Of a stretch of 21,626 bases of DNA, positions 7,660 through 14,355 are shown piece after piece. Location of the stretch: assembly GCA_040289115.1 (NCBI GenBank), contig PSKS01000042.1, positions 1 through 21,626 of the forward strand. The letters run 5' to 3'. A model generated the notes under the pieces. That model saw only the letters and a program-made list of their open reading frames with translations, was not told the origin of the DNA and made no database searches. Source of the stretch: JAUQQI01 sp040289115 (GTDB lineage Bacteria; Chloroflexota; Dehalococcoidia; JAUQQI01). The position numbers and the translations under genes are program-made. Numbering within the stretch: position 1 is the stretch's first letter; every line of letters begins with the position of its first letter.

Positions 7660-7671
7660 AAATTTAAAGGG

Positions 7672-8355
7672 ATGGCGAGGATCCTGGTGGTCGAGGACGA
7701 GCCTTTGACGGCCGAGATGCTGGCGGCCCTCCTCCAGCAGGAGGGCTACCAGGTAGCCATCGGCCGAACCGGGGCCGAGGCCCTGCGGCTGGCCCGGGAC
7801 CAGGACCCGGCGGTGATCCTTCTTGATATCGGCCTGCCCGACCTCTCTGGGGTTGAGGTCTGCCGCCGGCTTCGGGAGTTCAGCGGGGCCGAAATCTTAA
7901 TGGTCACGGCCCGGCGGCAGGAGACCGACAAGGTGGTGGGGCTGGACGCCGGGGCCGACGACTACATCACCAAGCCCTACTCGCCGGCCGAACTCCTCGC
8001 CCGAATCCGGGCAGCCCTGCGCCGCCGCTGCCGCTCGCAGGCACAGGTGCGCCGGCTGGGCGATGTCATGCTGGACCTGGCCGGACGCCGGGTCTGGATT
8101 GGGGAAACCGAGGTGGCGCTGAGCCCCCGGGAGTTCGACCTGCTGGCGGCCCTGGCCCGCCGCCCGGGCGAAGCCTTCTCCCGCCAGGCCCTGCTGGACC
8201 AGGTCTGGGGTCCTGGGTACGTTGGGGATGATAAAGTCGTTGACGTTTACATCGCCAGCCTCCGGCGCAAGCTTGGGGATAACCCCGACCGGCCCCAGTT
8301 GATTCAGACGGTCCGGGGCTACGGCTACCGACTGGCAGCGAGACCCAGCGAATGA
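7672..8355 (+). CDS. OmpR/PhoB-family response regulator
   Basis: A 227-aa DNA-binding response regulator. The receiver domain (about 1-118) has the acidic pair E8/D9 in VVEDEP, phospho-acceptor D52 in VILLDIGLPDLSG, T79 in MVTAR and K101 in YITKPYSPAEL, so all active residues are present. Residues about 125-224 form a winged helix-turn-helix (LSPREFDLLAALARRPGEAFSR, then VVDVYIASLRRKLG and TVRGYGYRL). It should bind DNA as a phosphorylated dimer. Its stop overlaps the kinase start by 4 bases (ATGA), indicating a coupled pair. The gene diverges from hyuB across 33 bp, so hyuB or its own operon are natural targets, but no tandem direct-repeat site is evident there. Confidence 0.95.
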   Translation: MARILVVEDEPLTAEMLAALLQQEGYQVAIGRTGAEALRLARDQDPAVILLDIGLPDLSGVEVCRRLREFSGAEILMVTARRQETDKVVGLDAGADDYITKPYSPAELLARIRAALRRRCRSQAQVRRLGDVMLDLAGRRVWIGETEVALSPREFDLLAALARRPGEAFSRQALLDQVWGPGYVGDDKVVDVYIASLRRKLGDNPDRPQLIQTVRGYGYRLAARPSE

Positions 8356-9806
8356 CCCTGCGGCTCAGGCTTGCCCTAAGCTACCTAGTTTTAATCCTGG
8401 TCACCAGCACCGCCATCAGCCTCTTTCTTTTCGACGTCCTGGAGCGGGTCTACACGGACCTGCTCGCCTGGGACCTGGACCGTCAGGCGGCCATAAGCGG
8501 GGTTGAGGTCACCCGCCTGCTCCTGGTCGGACAGACGCCCGAGCTCCGGGGCTACCTGCGGGAGCTGGACCGACGCACTCCGGCCCGGGTGGTAGTTTTC
8601 AACCGGCAGGGCCAGCTTTTGGCCTCCAGCGAGATCGACGACGAGCCCCTGCTGGGCCAGACCGTGGGCCTGCCGGGGATCGAAGACGCCCTTGCCGGTC
8701 GGACTGGCCGGGGAACGTATTACCTCCCCTCGGAGGGAAAGGAGGTGGTCTACGTTTACCGGCCATTGGTGGACGGCGACGGCCGGATCCTGGGGGCCCT
8801 CAGGCTTAGCTACAACCTCGAAAGCGTCATAAGCTTTCTGCGGCAGCTTCAGATTTTTGTTGCCTTGAGTATTGCGGCCGCTGCCCTGGTTTCGATTCTG
8901 GTCGGCCTGGGGCTCGCGCGGATGATCCTGAAGCCCCTGGGGGAGCTCAGCCGGGCGGCGGAGGCCCTGGCCCAAGGGAACCTTTCGGTTCGGGCCCCCG
9001 TCCGCACCTCCGACGAGGTGGGGCGGGTGATGGATACTTTTAACCGGATGGCCGAGCGGCTCCAGCAGATGGAGCGGGATCGCCGGGCGTTCCTGGCCGC
9101 GGTCGCCCACGACCTGGGCAATCTCACCCAGAACCTGCTAACGGCCGTGGCCGCCCTGAAGGCCATCGGGCCCGCGGACCAGGCCCTAACCGAGCGGATC
9201 CTATCGGGGCTGGAGATCCAGGCTCGCCGGCTGGCCCGGCTTACCGACGACCTGGTGACCATCGACCGGCTGGAGGCCGGCCGGCTTCAGCTCCAGGTGC
9301 GGGCGGTGGACCTGGGGCGTCTCGTCTGGGAGGTTGGGGAGCAGTTTCTGGCCGAGGCCCGCTTCCGGGGTCTAGAGCTGGTGGTGGAGCGGCCGCAGCA
9401 TCCGGCCGTGGCCGAGACCGACCCTGACCGGCTGGCCCAGGCCTACGCCAACCTGGTCTCCAATGCCCTCAAGTACACCCCGCCCGAGGGGCAGGTGCGC
9501 CTCTGGCTCCAGCGGCAGGCCCTGCCCGACGGGAGCGACGGATACCGGCTGGCCGTGACCGACTCGGGTCCGGGTATTCCGCCGGAGGAAGTTGACCGGA
9601 TCTTCGACCGCTACTACCGGGGGGCGGCGGCCGGGAATGCCCGTGGAAGCGGCCTAGGTCTGGCCATCGTCCGGGACATTGCGGAGGCCCTGGGTGCGAC
9701 AGTCTCGGTGGAAAGCGACCCCGGCAGCGGGACGACCTTTAGCATCTGGGTCCGGACCGCCCCAACCGGCCCCCGCCCGACAGCCCGCATCGCCAGCCGC
9801 CGTTAA
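8352..9806 (+). CDS. Membrane sensor histidine kinase
   Basis: A 484-aa sensor that phosphorylates the preceding regulator. A first membrane helix (about 8-29) and a second (about 168-189) flank an extracytoplasmic domain of about 135 residues, which contains a PAS/Cache-like VVFNRQGQLLAS segment. A HAMP linker follows (about 190-243; ILKPLGEL, DEVGRVMDTFNRM). The phospho-acceptor H253 lies in VAHDLGNLTQNL, a variant H-box with GNLT where HELRTPL is usual. The catalytic domain has the N-box N371 (LVSNALKYTP), G1 DSGPGIP at 404-410, the F-box IFDRYYRG and G2 GSGLGLAIV at 432-440. The stop shares the bases TTAA with the stop of the decayed livF on the other strand. The stimulus is unknown. Confidence 0.94.
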   Translation: MTLRLRLALSYLVLILVTSTAISLFLFDVLERVYTDLLAWDLDRQAAISGVEVTRLLLVGQTPELRGYLRELDRRTPARVVVFNRQGQLLASSEIDDEPLLGQTVGLPGIEDALAGRTGRGTYYLPSEGKEVVYVYRPLVDGDGRILGALRLSYNLESVISFLRQLQIFVALSIAAAALVSILVGLGLARMILKPLGELSRAAEALAQGNLSVRAPVRTSDEVGRVMDTFNRMAERLQQMERDRRAFLAAVAHDLGNLTQNLLTAVAALKAIGPADQALTERILSGLEIQARRLARLTDDLVTIDRLEAGRLQLQVRAVDLGRLVWEVGEQFLAEARFRGLELVVERPQHPAVAETDPDRLAQAYANLVSNALKYTPPEGQVRLWLQRQALPDGSDGYRLAVTDSGPGIPPEEVDRIFDRYYRGAAAGNARGSGLGLAIVRDIAEALGATVSVESDPGSGTTFSIWVRTAPTGPRPTARIASRR

Positions 9807-10135
9807 AAAAGGTCCCACCACTGGCCCCGAGCCAACAAGGACGCCGCCGAGTCCGCCAAGATTATCTTCCCGGCCCGCATTACGTAAGCCCGGTCGGCCA
9901 CCCGGAGGGCCTGCCGGACGTTCTGCTCTACGACCAGAATTGAGGTCTGTTGCTCCCGGCAGATCTTTCGGACCATATCCAGGATCCGCTGGACGAGCAC
10001 CGGGGCCAGCCCTAAGGATGGCTCGTCAATAAGCAGCAGCCGGGGCCGAATCATCAAGCCGATCCCAAGGCTTACCATCCGCTGCTCGCCACCGCTCAAG
10101 GTGCCCGCCCGCTGCCGTCGCTCCCACCGCTCCCA
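9803..10135 (-). pseudogene. livF: C-terminal fragment of a LivF-type ABC ATPase
   Basis: Remnant of the branched-chain amino acid importer ATPase LivF. Homology is recognisable from about 10120 (ERRQRAGTLSGGEQRM) through the signature LSGGEQ, Walker B LLLIDEPSLGLAP and VVEQNVRQAL to the normal C-terminus, about 105-110 residues of the usual 235 or so. The Walker A half is absent, so it cannot act as an ATPase. The sequence starting at TTG 10099 is simply the uninterrupted tail and has no ribosome site. The remaining frame has no stop or frameshift, which suggests recent loss. It is joined, in a different frame, to the beginning of a CoA-transferase gene. Confidence 0.85.
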
Positions 10136-10136
10136 C
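10119..10136. repeat. 9-bp perfect tandem duplication at the gene-fragment joint
   Basis: CGCTCCCAC occurs twice without a gap (10119-10127 and 10128-10136), exactly where CoA-transferase homology stops and LivF homology begins. It could be a scar of illegitimate recombination or of element loss. Confidence 0.75.
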
Positions 10137-10229
10137 GGCGCCCTGGTCGGCCAGGTACATTGCTGCCGCCGGGGCCGCCCACATCTGGGCCAGGTCGATT
10201 ACACGTATCCCCGGTAGCGGGAGTTGCAT
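10136..10229 (-). pseudogene. N-terminal fragment of a CaiB/BaiF family III CoA-transferase
   Basis: The first 31 codons (MQLPLPGIRVIDLAQMWAAP..., then YLADQGA) match the start of class III CoA-transferases, which usually read L-x-GIRVLDL-x-x-x-W-A-x-P with LADLGAEVIKVE following. Homology stops at about 10137, and the frame continues as meaningless sequence to about 10026. The start ATG 10229 and a TATACT box about 35 bases upstream remain, so the stub could still be transcribed. More than 350 residues of a normal enzyme of this family are missing. Confidence 0.75.
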
Positions 10230-10263
10230 GAAGAATCTAGCCCCACGCCGCAGATGTCGCTAT

Positions 10264-10269
10264 AGTATA
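10264..10269 (-). promoter_or_regulatory. Candidate -10 box before the CoA-transferase remnant
   Basis: TATACT on the minus strand lies 34 bases before ATG 10229, within a TA-rich stretch (TATAGTATAC on the plus strand). No convincing -35 box is seen. It may be a surviving promoter of the deleted operon. Confidence 0.35.
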
Positions 10270-10282
10270 CACCGCCACCGAC

Positions 10283-10843
10283 TTAACTGCCGGGGGTTGG
10301 GGTCGGCGTGGGAGTGGCGATTGGGGGCTCGGTGGCCAGGCGGTTCAGGTCCTCGTAAAGGCTGCTGGCCACCAGGTACACCCGGGGGTCGCCCGCCTTT
10401 TGGAAATAGCGACTCAGCCCGGCCGGATTCGTCCGCCCGAAGCGGCCCTGCTCCGCCCGGCCATCCTTAAGGCCCACCGTGGCCGTAAGCACCGGCCGGT
10501 CGAGGCCGTAAGCCCCCAGGTCCTGGACCTGTTCGGCCACCACCCGCCCGGCCACCAGCGACCCGAGCTGGCGACCCACCGAGTCAAGCCGGAAACGGTC
10601 GGCCGGGGCGGAATCTGGCCCGACGAGCCGCCACTCCCCGTCGTCGCCTCGCTCAACCCGCACCCGCTTGTCCCCGGCCTCCACCTCGATGGACCGGATA
10701 TCGTCCAGGCTGAACTTAAAAAGCTCCGGGCTCCGCCTCTCCAGTTCGGACGGGGCCGGACGGGCAAGCTCCGCAAAGTAAACGTAAGCCAGAAGCCCGA
10801 CGGCCACCACGGCCAGAATGACGGTCAATCGCCCGAAAGGCAC
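10283..10843 (-). CDS. DUF4340 domain protein (short form)
   Basis: A 186-aa membrane-anchored protein with one N-terminal helix (about 5-24) and an extracytoplasmic DUF4340-like domain. FKFSLDDIRSIEVEAGDKRVRVER, EWRLVGP, ADRFRLDSVGRQLGSLVAGRVV, LGAYGLDRPVLTATV and VYLVASSLYEDLNRL follow the family pattern. The tail is a PTPTPTPGS repeat. Relatives are often 300 aa or more with a second copy of the domain; this one has only one. The start is GTG 10843, 4 bases after the GldG-type stop, with TAGGA overlapping that stop. It is the last gene of the GldA-GldF-GldG operon, where DUF4340 proteins are common partners. Molecular role unknown. Confidence 0.85.
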   Translation of the reverse strand: MPFGRLTVILAVVAVGLLAYVYFAELARPAPSELERRSPELFKFSLDDIRSIEVEAGDKRVRVERGDDGEWRLVGPDSAPADRFRLDSVGRQLGSLVAGRVVAEQVQDLGAYGLDRPVLTATVGLKDGRAEQGRFGRTNPAGLSRYFQKAGDPRVYLVASSLYEDLNRLATEPPIATPTPTPTPGS

Positions 10844-10847
10844 GGTC

Positions 10848-12401
10848 CTACCGGCGCCGGTACCAGACGATGGCCCCCAGAAGCAGAACGATAGCCGGCA
10901 GAAACACCACCGACGATAGGAACACCAGGTTCTGCTGCTGGGACGTCAAAATCAGGTTCGGCTCGTTGCTGGGCCGGGGCGGGATCGAAACTAGCTGCTC
11001 GCCCTCCTGCTGTTTGGCGGCCCATGAGACGAGCCGCAGGAAGAGGTCGTTATTGCCCGGGGCCGCGGCCCACTGGTTGGCAGCAAAGTCGGCATCCCCA
11101 ACCACCACCAGCCGGCCGTTCTGGGCCGATTCCGACTGCCCCTCTCCCACCGGGAACTTCCCCTCCACCGTAATGCCCAGGGTGAGCGGGCCCTTCCGGT
11201 CAACCCCAGGGTCGTAGCGGGCCACCGCCCGGTCGGTCTCCAACCAGCTCTGGTCGGTGGTTTTAAAAAGCTCGGTGTAGACCAGGCCGGCCGGGGCCTG
11301 AGTAGTCCTGCTTACGGCGGTGGCTACCGCAAAGACCGTGGCGCCCAGGTTTCGGGTTATGGGGCTCGGCTCGTAGGTGTCCACCACCGGGGTGAGGGGG
11401 TCGCCGAAGTAGGCCCGGCCCGGGTCCACCACCACCCCGGGCCCGACCTGCACCCCGTACCGGCCGAGCCACTCGATAAAGGGCTGGGGGGTATCCGGCT
11501 CCGCCAGCACCACCACCCCACCCCCCCGGGCCAGGTACCTGCTTAAGGCGTCCAGCTCCTGGGGCAGGGCCGGGCGGTTCGGGCCGGCGACCACGACCGC
11601 GTCGGCGTCATCGGGCACATTCTGGGCGGTGGTCAGGTTCAGGGTCTCAACCTTCATAGAGTTGGCCTCCAGGGCCCGCTTCGCCTCGGAATAGCCGGTG
11701 CGGTCGAAGTTAGAGCTGTCCCGCTCGCCGTGGCCCACCAGGAAGTAGACCTTCTTGGGCGCCTCCCGGACGACCCGCAAGATGGCCGAGGTGAATTGCT
11801 GCTCGCTCGGGGAGGTCGCCTCCTGCCGGCGCCCCTGATACTCGAAGACCACCGTCCCGTACATCCGAACGTTGTACTGCAGGGCCCGGGAGGGCTCCCG
11901 ATCCGGGTCGATGAACTCGTAGTCGAAGTAGGGCGAGGCGTTCTTGTACTCCTTAAGCAGGTCCTCGGCCCGAATCCGGTCCTCGGAGGTCACACCCACC
12001 GTGTAGAAGGCGTAGGCCCGCAGGGGCGCCTTAACCTCGGCCAGAATCTGGCGGGTCTGCTCCGTCAGGGTGAATCGCCCGGTCCGGGTGAGGTCCCACC
12101 GGTAATGGTAGCGGGACCCCAAAATGTTGGCCGCCACCAGGATCCCGGCCACCGCCGCAATAAGGACCGCCGTATTGGAACCGTAACGGGTCTGCCGGGC
12201 CCGGACGACCCGAACCGCCTCGCCCGGGAAGGCCAGCAGGTAGGCCAGGATGAGGACCGCCCCGGCGGCCAGCAGCCCCTGGCCGACGAGGTCCAGCTGG
12301 CCCTGCAAAACAAAGCGGGCGCCGGCCCCGACGATGAGGGCCAGGCCCACCGGGGCCAGGAACCTCAGCGCATCCTTCAAAAACTGGACTCCGGTCGACA
12401 T
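10848..12401 (-). CDS. GldG-family ABC transporter auxiliary protein
   Basis: A 517-aa membrane protein of the GldG / ABC_transp_aux group. Three N-terminal hydrophobic helices lie at about 15-32, 38-58 and 77-96, followed by the characteristic RWDLTRTGRFTLTEQTRQILAEV and a large extracytoplasmic part with YNVRMYGTVVFEYQGR, KVYFLVGHGERD, DADAVVVAGP and LSRYLARGGGVVVLAEPD. One C-terminal helix (about 489-512) ends in WYRRR. In Bacteroidetes GldG works with GldA and GldF in gliding; elsewhere the system is a general export or envelope transporter of unknown cargo. It is 6 bases downstream of the permease and 4 bases upstream of the DUF4340 gene, in a tight operon. Confidence 0.92.
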   Translation of the reverse strand: MSTGVQFLKDALRFLAPVGLALIVGAGARFVLQGQLDLVGQGLLAAGAVLILAYLLAFPGEAVRVVRARQTRYGSNTAVLIAAVAGILVAANILGSRYHYRWDLTRTGRFTLTEQTRQILAEVKAPLRAYAFYTVGVTSEDRIRAEDLLKEYKNASPYFDYEFIDPDREPSRALQYNVRMYGTVVFEYQGRRQEATSPSEQQFTSAILRVVREAPKKVYFLVGHGERDSSNFDRTGYSEAKRALEANSMKVETLNLTTAQNVPDDADAVVVAGPNRPALPQELDALSRYLARGGGVVVLAEPDTPQPFIEWLGRYGVQVGPGVVVDPGRAYFGDPLTPVVDTYEPSPITRNLGATVFAVATAVSRTTQAPAGLVYTELFKTTDQSWLETDRAVARYDPGVDRKGPLTLGITVEGKFPVGEGQSESAQNGRLVVVGDADFAANQWAAAPGNNDLFLRLVSWAAKQQEGEQLVSIPPRPSNEPNLILTSQQQNLVFLSSVVFLPAIVLLLGAIVWYRRR

Positions 12402-12407
12402 CGCCCC

Positions 12408-13124
12408 CTACCGCCAGCGCCGGGACTCCAGGGTCCGTTCGGCCAGCACCAGCCCGAAAACCACCACCGAAAGGTAAAACACCACGTCTTTCGTGTCCAC
12501 AACCCCCTTTGGAAAATCTAAAAAGTGGTTGTAAAAGGCCAGGTAGGATAGCACCAACCCAAGCTGGCCCCCAAAGATGCCCGAAATCGCCTCAAAGAGC
12601 CAGATTATCAGCAAGAGGGCAAAAGTGAAGATATACGCGACCACCTGGTTGCGGGTAAGGGCCGAAACGAAGAGCCCCAGGCTGATAAACGCCGCCCCCT
12701 GCAGAAATAGGCCCAGGTAAGCCGTCAGAATGGGCCCCGGGTCGGGCTGACTGTAAGAGATTAACAGCAGGGGGTAGTAGGCCGTGGCTGCCAGCATAAC
12801 AATCAAAAAGGCCAGGGCGGCCAGGAACTTTCCCAGCACAATTTCCAGCTCCCGGACCGGGGAGGTAACTAGCAGCTCCAGGGTGCCGCTGGCCTGCTCC
12901 TCCGCGAGCAGACGCATGGTGATGGCCGGGGAAACGAACAGCAGGATGATGGCCACATCCGTTAGGGTAAAGCGGAGGTTTACCTGGCGGCTCAAAAGCA
13001 CCGAAAGGGAGAAGAAGGCGCCGGTAACAAAGAGAAAGCCGGCAATGACAGCATAGGCGATGAAGGACGCAAAGTAGGAGTTAAGCTCTTTAGCCGCGAT
13101 GGCCAGAATCGGCCGTATTCCCAT
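12408..13124 (-). CDS. ABC-2 type permease, GldF-like
   Basis: A 238-aa inner-membrane permease with six predicted helices, ending in the YLSVVVFGLVLAERTLESRRWR tail seen in GldF-like proteins. The N-terminus ILAIAAKELNSYFASFIAYAVIAGFLFVTGAFF and the motif TMRLLAEEQASGTLELLVTSPVRELEIVLGKFLAAL are typical of ABC-2 permeases. It forms the membrane channel driven by the preceding ATPase. ATG 13124 lies inside the ATPase gene (35-base overlap) with GAGGAG 4 bases before it, so the two are translationally coupled. Confidence 0.93.
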   Translation of the reverse strand: MGIRPILAIAAKELNSYFASFIAYAVIAGFLFVTGAFFSLSVLLSRQVNLRFTLTDVAIILLFVSPAITMRLLAEEQASGTLELLVTSPVRELEIVLGKFLAALAFLIVMLAATAYYPLLLISYSQPDPGPILTAYLGLFLQGAAFISLGLFVSALTRNQVVAYIFTFALLLIIWLFEAISGIFGGQLGLVLSYLAFYNHFLDFPKGVVDTKDVVFYLSVVVFGLVLAERTLESRRWR

Positions 13125-14067
13125 CGGGCTCCTCGGTGGTCAGCTTGAGGAAGATCTCTTCCAGGGACATGCCCACCGGCCGCAGCTCCCGGAGCCCCCA
13201 GCCGCCCCGCACCACCGCCTCGGCAACCTGCTCCCGCAGGTCGGTCCCCACCGCGCAGTCGACGGCAAAACTGGCAACCCCGTCCCGGGCCTCGGGTATC
13301 ACCGCCAGTACCCCCGGAATCCGCTCCAGCGCCCGGCGGACCTCGTCCGCCGGCCCCCGAACCTCTACCCGGATGCGCTCGCTGCCCCGCAGGCGGGCGG
13401 CAAGGTTTTCCGGGGCATCTTCGGCCACGATCTGGCCCTGATGGATCACCAGAACCCGCCGGCAGGTCATGCTGACCTCGGGCAGGATGTGGCTGCTTAA
13501 GATGACCGTGTGGTCGCCGGCCAGACTCTTTATAAGCTGGCGGGTCTCGATGATCTGCCGGGGATCCAGACCCACCGTGGGCTCATCCAGGATGAGAATT
13601 GGGGGGTCGTGGACCAGGGCCTGGGCCAGGCCCACCCGCTGGCGGTAGCCCCGGGAAAGCTTGCCGATGAGCACCCCGGCCACCTCTTCCACACGGGTTT
13701 GGGCCATCACTGCCCGCACCCGGTCCCGGATGCCCCCCCGGGGCACCCCCCGAATGGTGGCCATAAACTCCAGGAAGGCCTCCACCGTCATGTCGTTATA
13801 AAGGCTAATGTTCTCCGGAAGGTAACCGATCCGCCGGCGGACCTTCAGGGAGTCCTGCAATACGTCGTAGCCGTCGACAATCACTGTCCCGGAGGTGGGG
13901 GGCAGGTAACCCACCAGGATCCGCATGGTAGTCGTCTTACCGGCCCCATTCGGCCCCAAAAAGCCGACAATTTCGCCGCGGAAAACCTCAAAGCTTACGT
14001 CCTTGAGGGCCTGCGTCGGGCCGTAAGACTTGGAAAGATTCTTAACCTGGATGGCAGGTTGCATCAT
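13090..14067 (-). CDS. ABC transporter ATP-binding protein, GldA-like
   Basis: A 325-aa cytoplasmic ATPase of the ABC-2 exporter class. Walker A GPNGAGKT at 38-45, Q-loop region YLPENISLY, signature LSRGYRQR at 137-144, Walker B ILILDE at 157-162, D-loop GLDP and the switch H193 in SSHILPEV are all intact. Residues about 210-310 form the extra C-terminal domain (DUF4162-like) found in drug- and gliding-type ATPases. It is the first gene of the operon with GldF, GldG and DUF4340. There are two adjacent ATG codons at 14067 and 14064; GGGA lies close to them, so the second may be used. No clear promoter is visible, and the upstream tatA ends 73 bases away on the same strand. Confidence 0.94.
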   Translation of the reverse strand: MMQPAIQVKNLSKSYGPTQALKDVSFEVFRGEIVGFLGPNGAGKTTTMRILVGYLPPTSGTVIVDGYDVLQDSLKVRRRIGYLPENISLYNDMTVEAFLEFMATIRGVPRGGIRDRVRAVMAQTRVEEVAGVLIGKLSRGYRQRVGLAQALVHDPPILILDEPTVGLDPRQIIETRQLIKSLAGDHTVILSSHILPEVSMTCRRVLVIHQGQIVAEDAPENLAARLRGSERIRVEVRGPADEVRRALERIPGVLAVIPEARDGVASFAVDCAVGTDLREQVAEAVVRGGWGLRELRPVGMSLEEIFLKLTTEEPDGNTADSGHRG

Positions 14068-14140
14068 TCCCGGTTAGCTGGGGATGTGCCAAAGTCCGGC
14101 ACACCCCGGGTGTTCGGGCCCCGCCGGGGAGCAGGCGGGC

Positions 14141-14314
14141 TTAGGTATTGGGCTGGTTTTTCTGTTCGTCCTCGCCGGATAAAGCCTTGCGGAAGTCCCG
14201 GATGCCGCGTCCAAGGGCGGCACCAAGCTCCGGAAGCTTGCCGACCCCGAACACCAACACTACGATGAGCAGGATTATCGCCAGCTCCAGCGGTCCGATT
14301 CTGGGCATTACCAT
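14141..14314 (-). CDS. tatA: TatA/E-type twin-arginine translocase subunit
   Basis: A 57-aa protein of the Tat export pathway, with an N-terminal membrane helix (PRIGPLELAIILLIVVLVFG), the hinge FGVGKLPELGAALGRGI and an amphipathic helix (RDFRKALSGED) with a short charged tail. The usual FGPGKLPELG appears as FGVGKLPELG. The start is ATG 14314, chosen because GGAGGTGGAG ends 5 bases before it and the mature TatA helix begins right after. An upstream GTG at 14353 would add 13 unusual residues across the ribosome site. tatC is not in the window. It follows the phosphotransferase gene by 41 bases and may be cotranscribed with it. Confidence 0.88.
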   Translation of the reverse strand: MVMPRIGPLELAIILLIVVLVFGVGKLPELGAALGRGIRDFRKALSGEDEQKNQPNT

Positions 14315-14355
14315 GGGCACTCCACCTCCGGCACCTACGTAAATCAATATCACCT

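Noticed and set aside
10026..10136. Treating the full 67-aa frame starting at 10229 as a real small protein
   Set aside because: Only the first 31 residues resemble a CoA-transferase; the rest is livF sequence read in the wrong frame.
11730..12521. 263-aa open frame on the plus strand antisense to the GldG-type gene
   Set aside because: Composition is rich in G, R, P and Q as expected for a shadow frame; the minus-strand gene is well supported and in an operon.
13510..14268. 252-aa plus-strand frame opposite the GldA ATPase and tatA
   Set aside because: It spans two well-supported minus-strand genes and their gap and shows no recognisable motifs.
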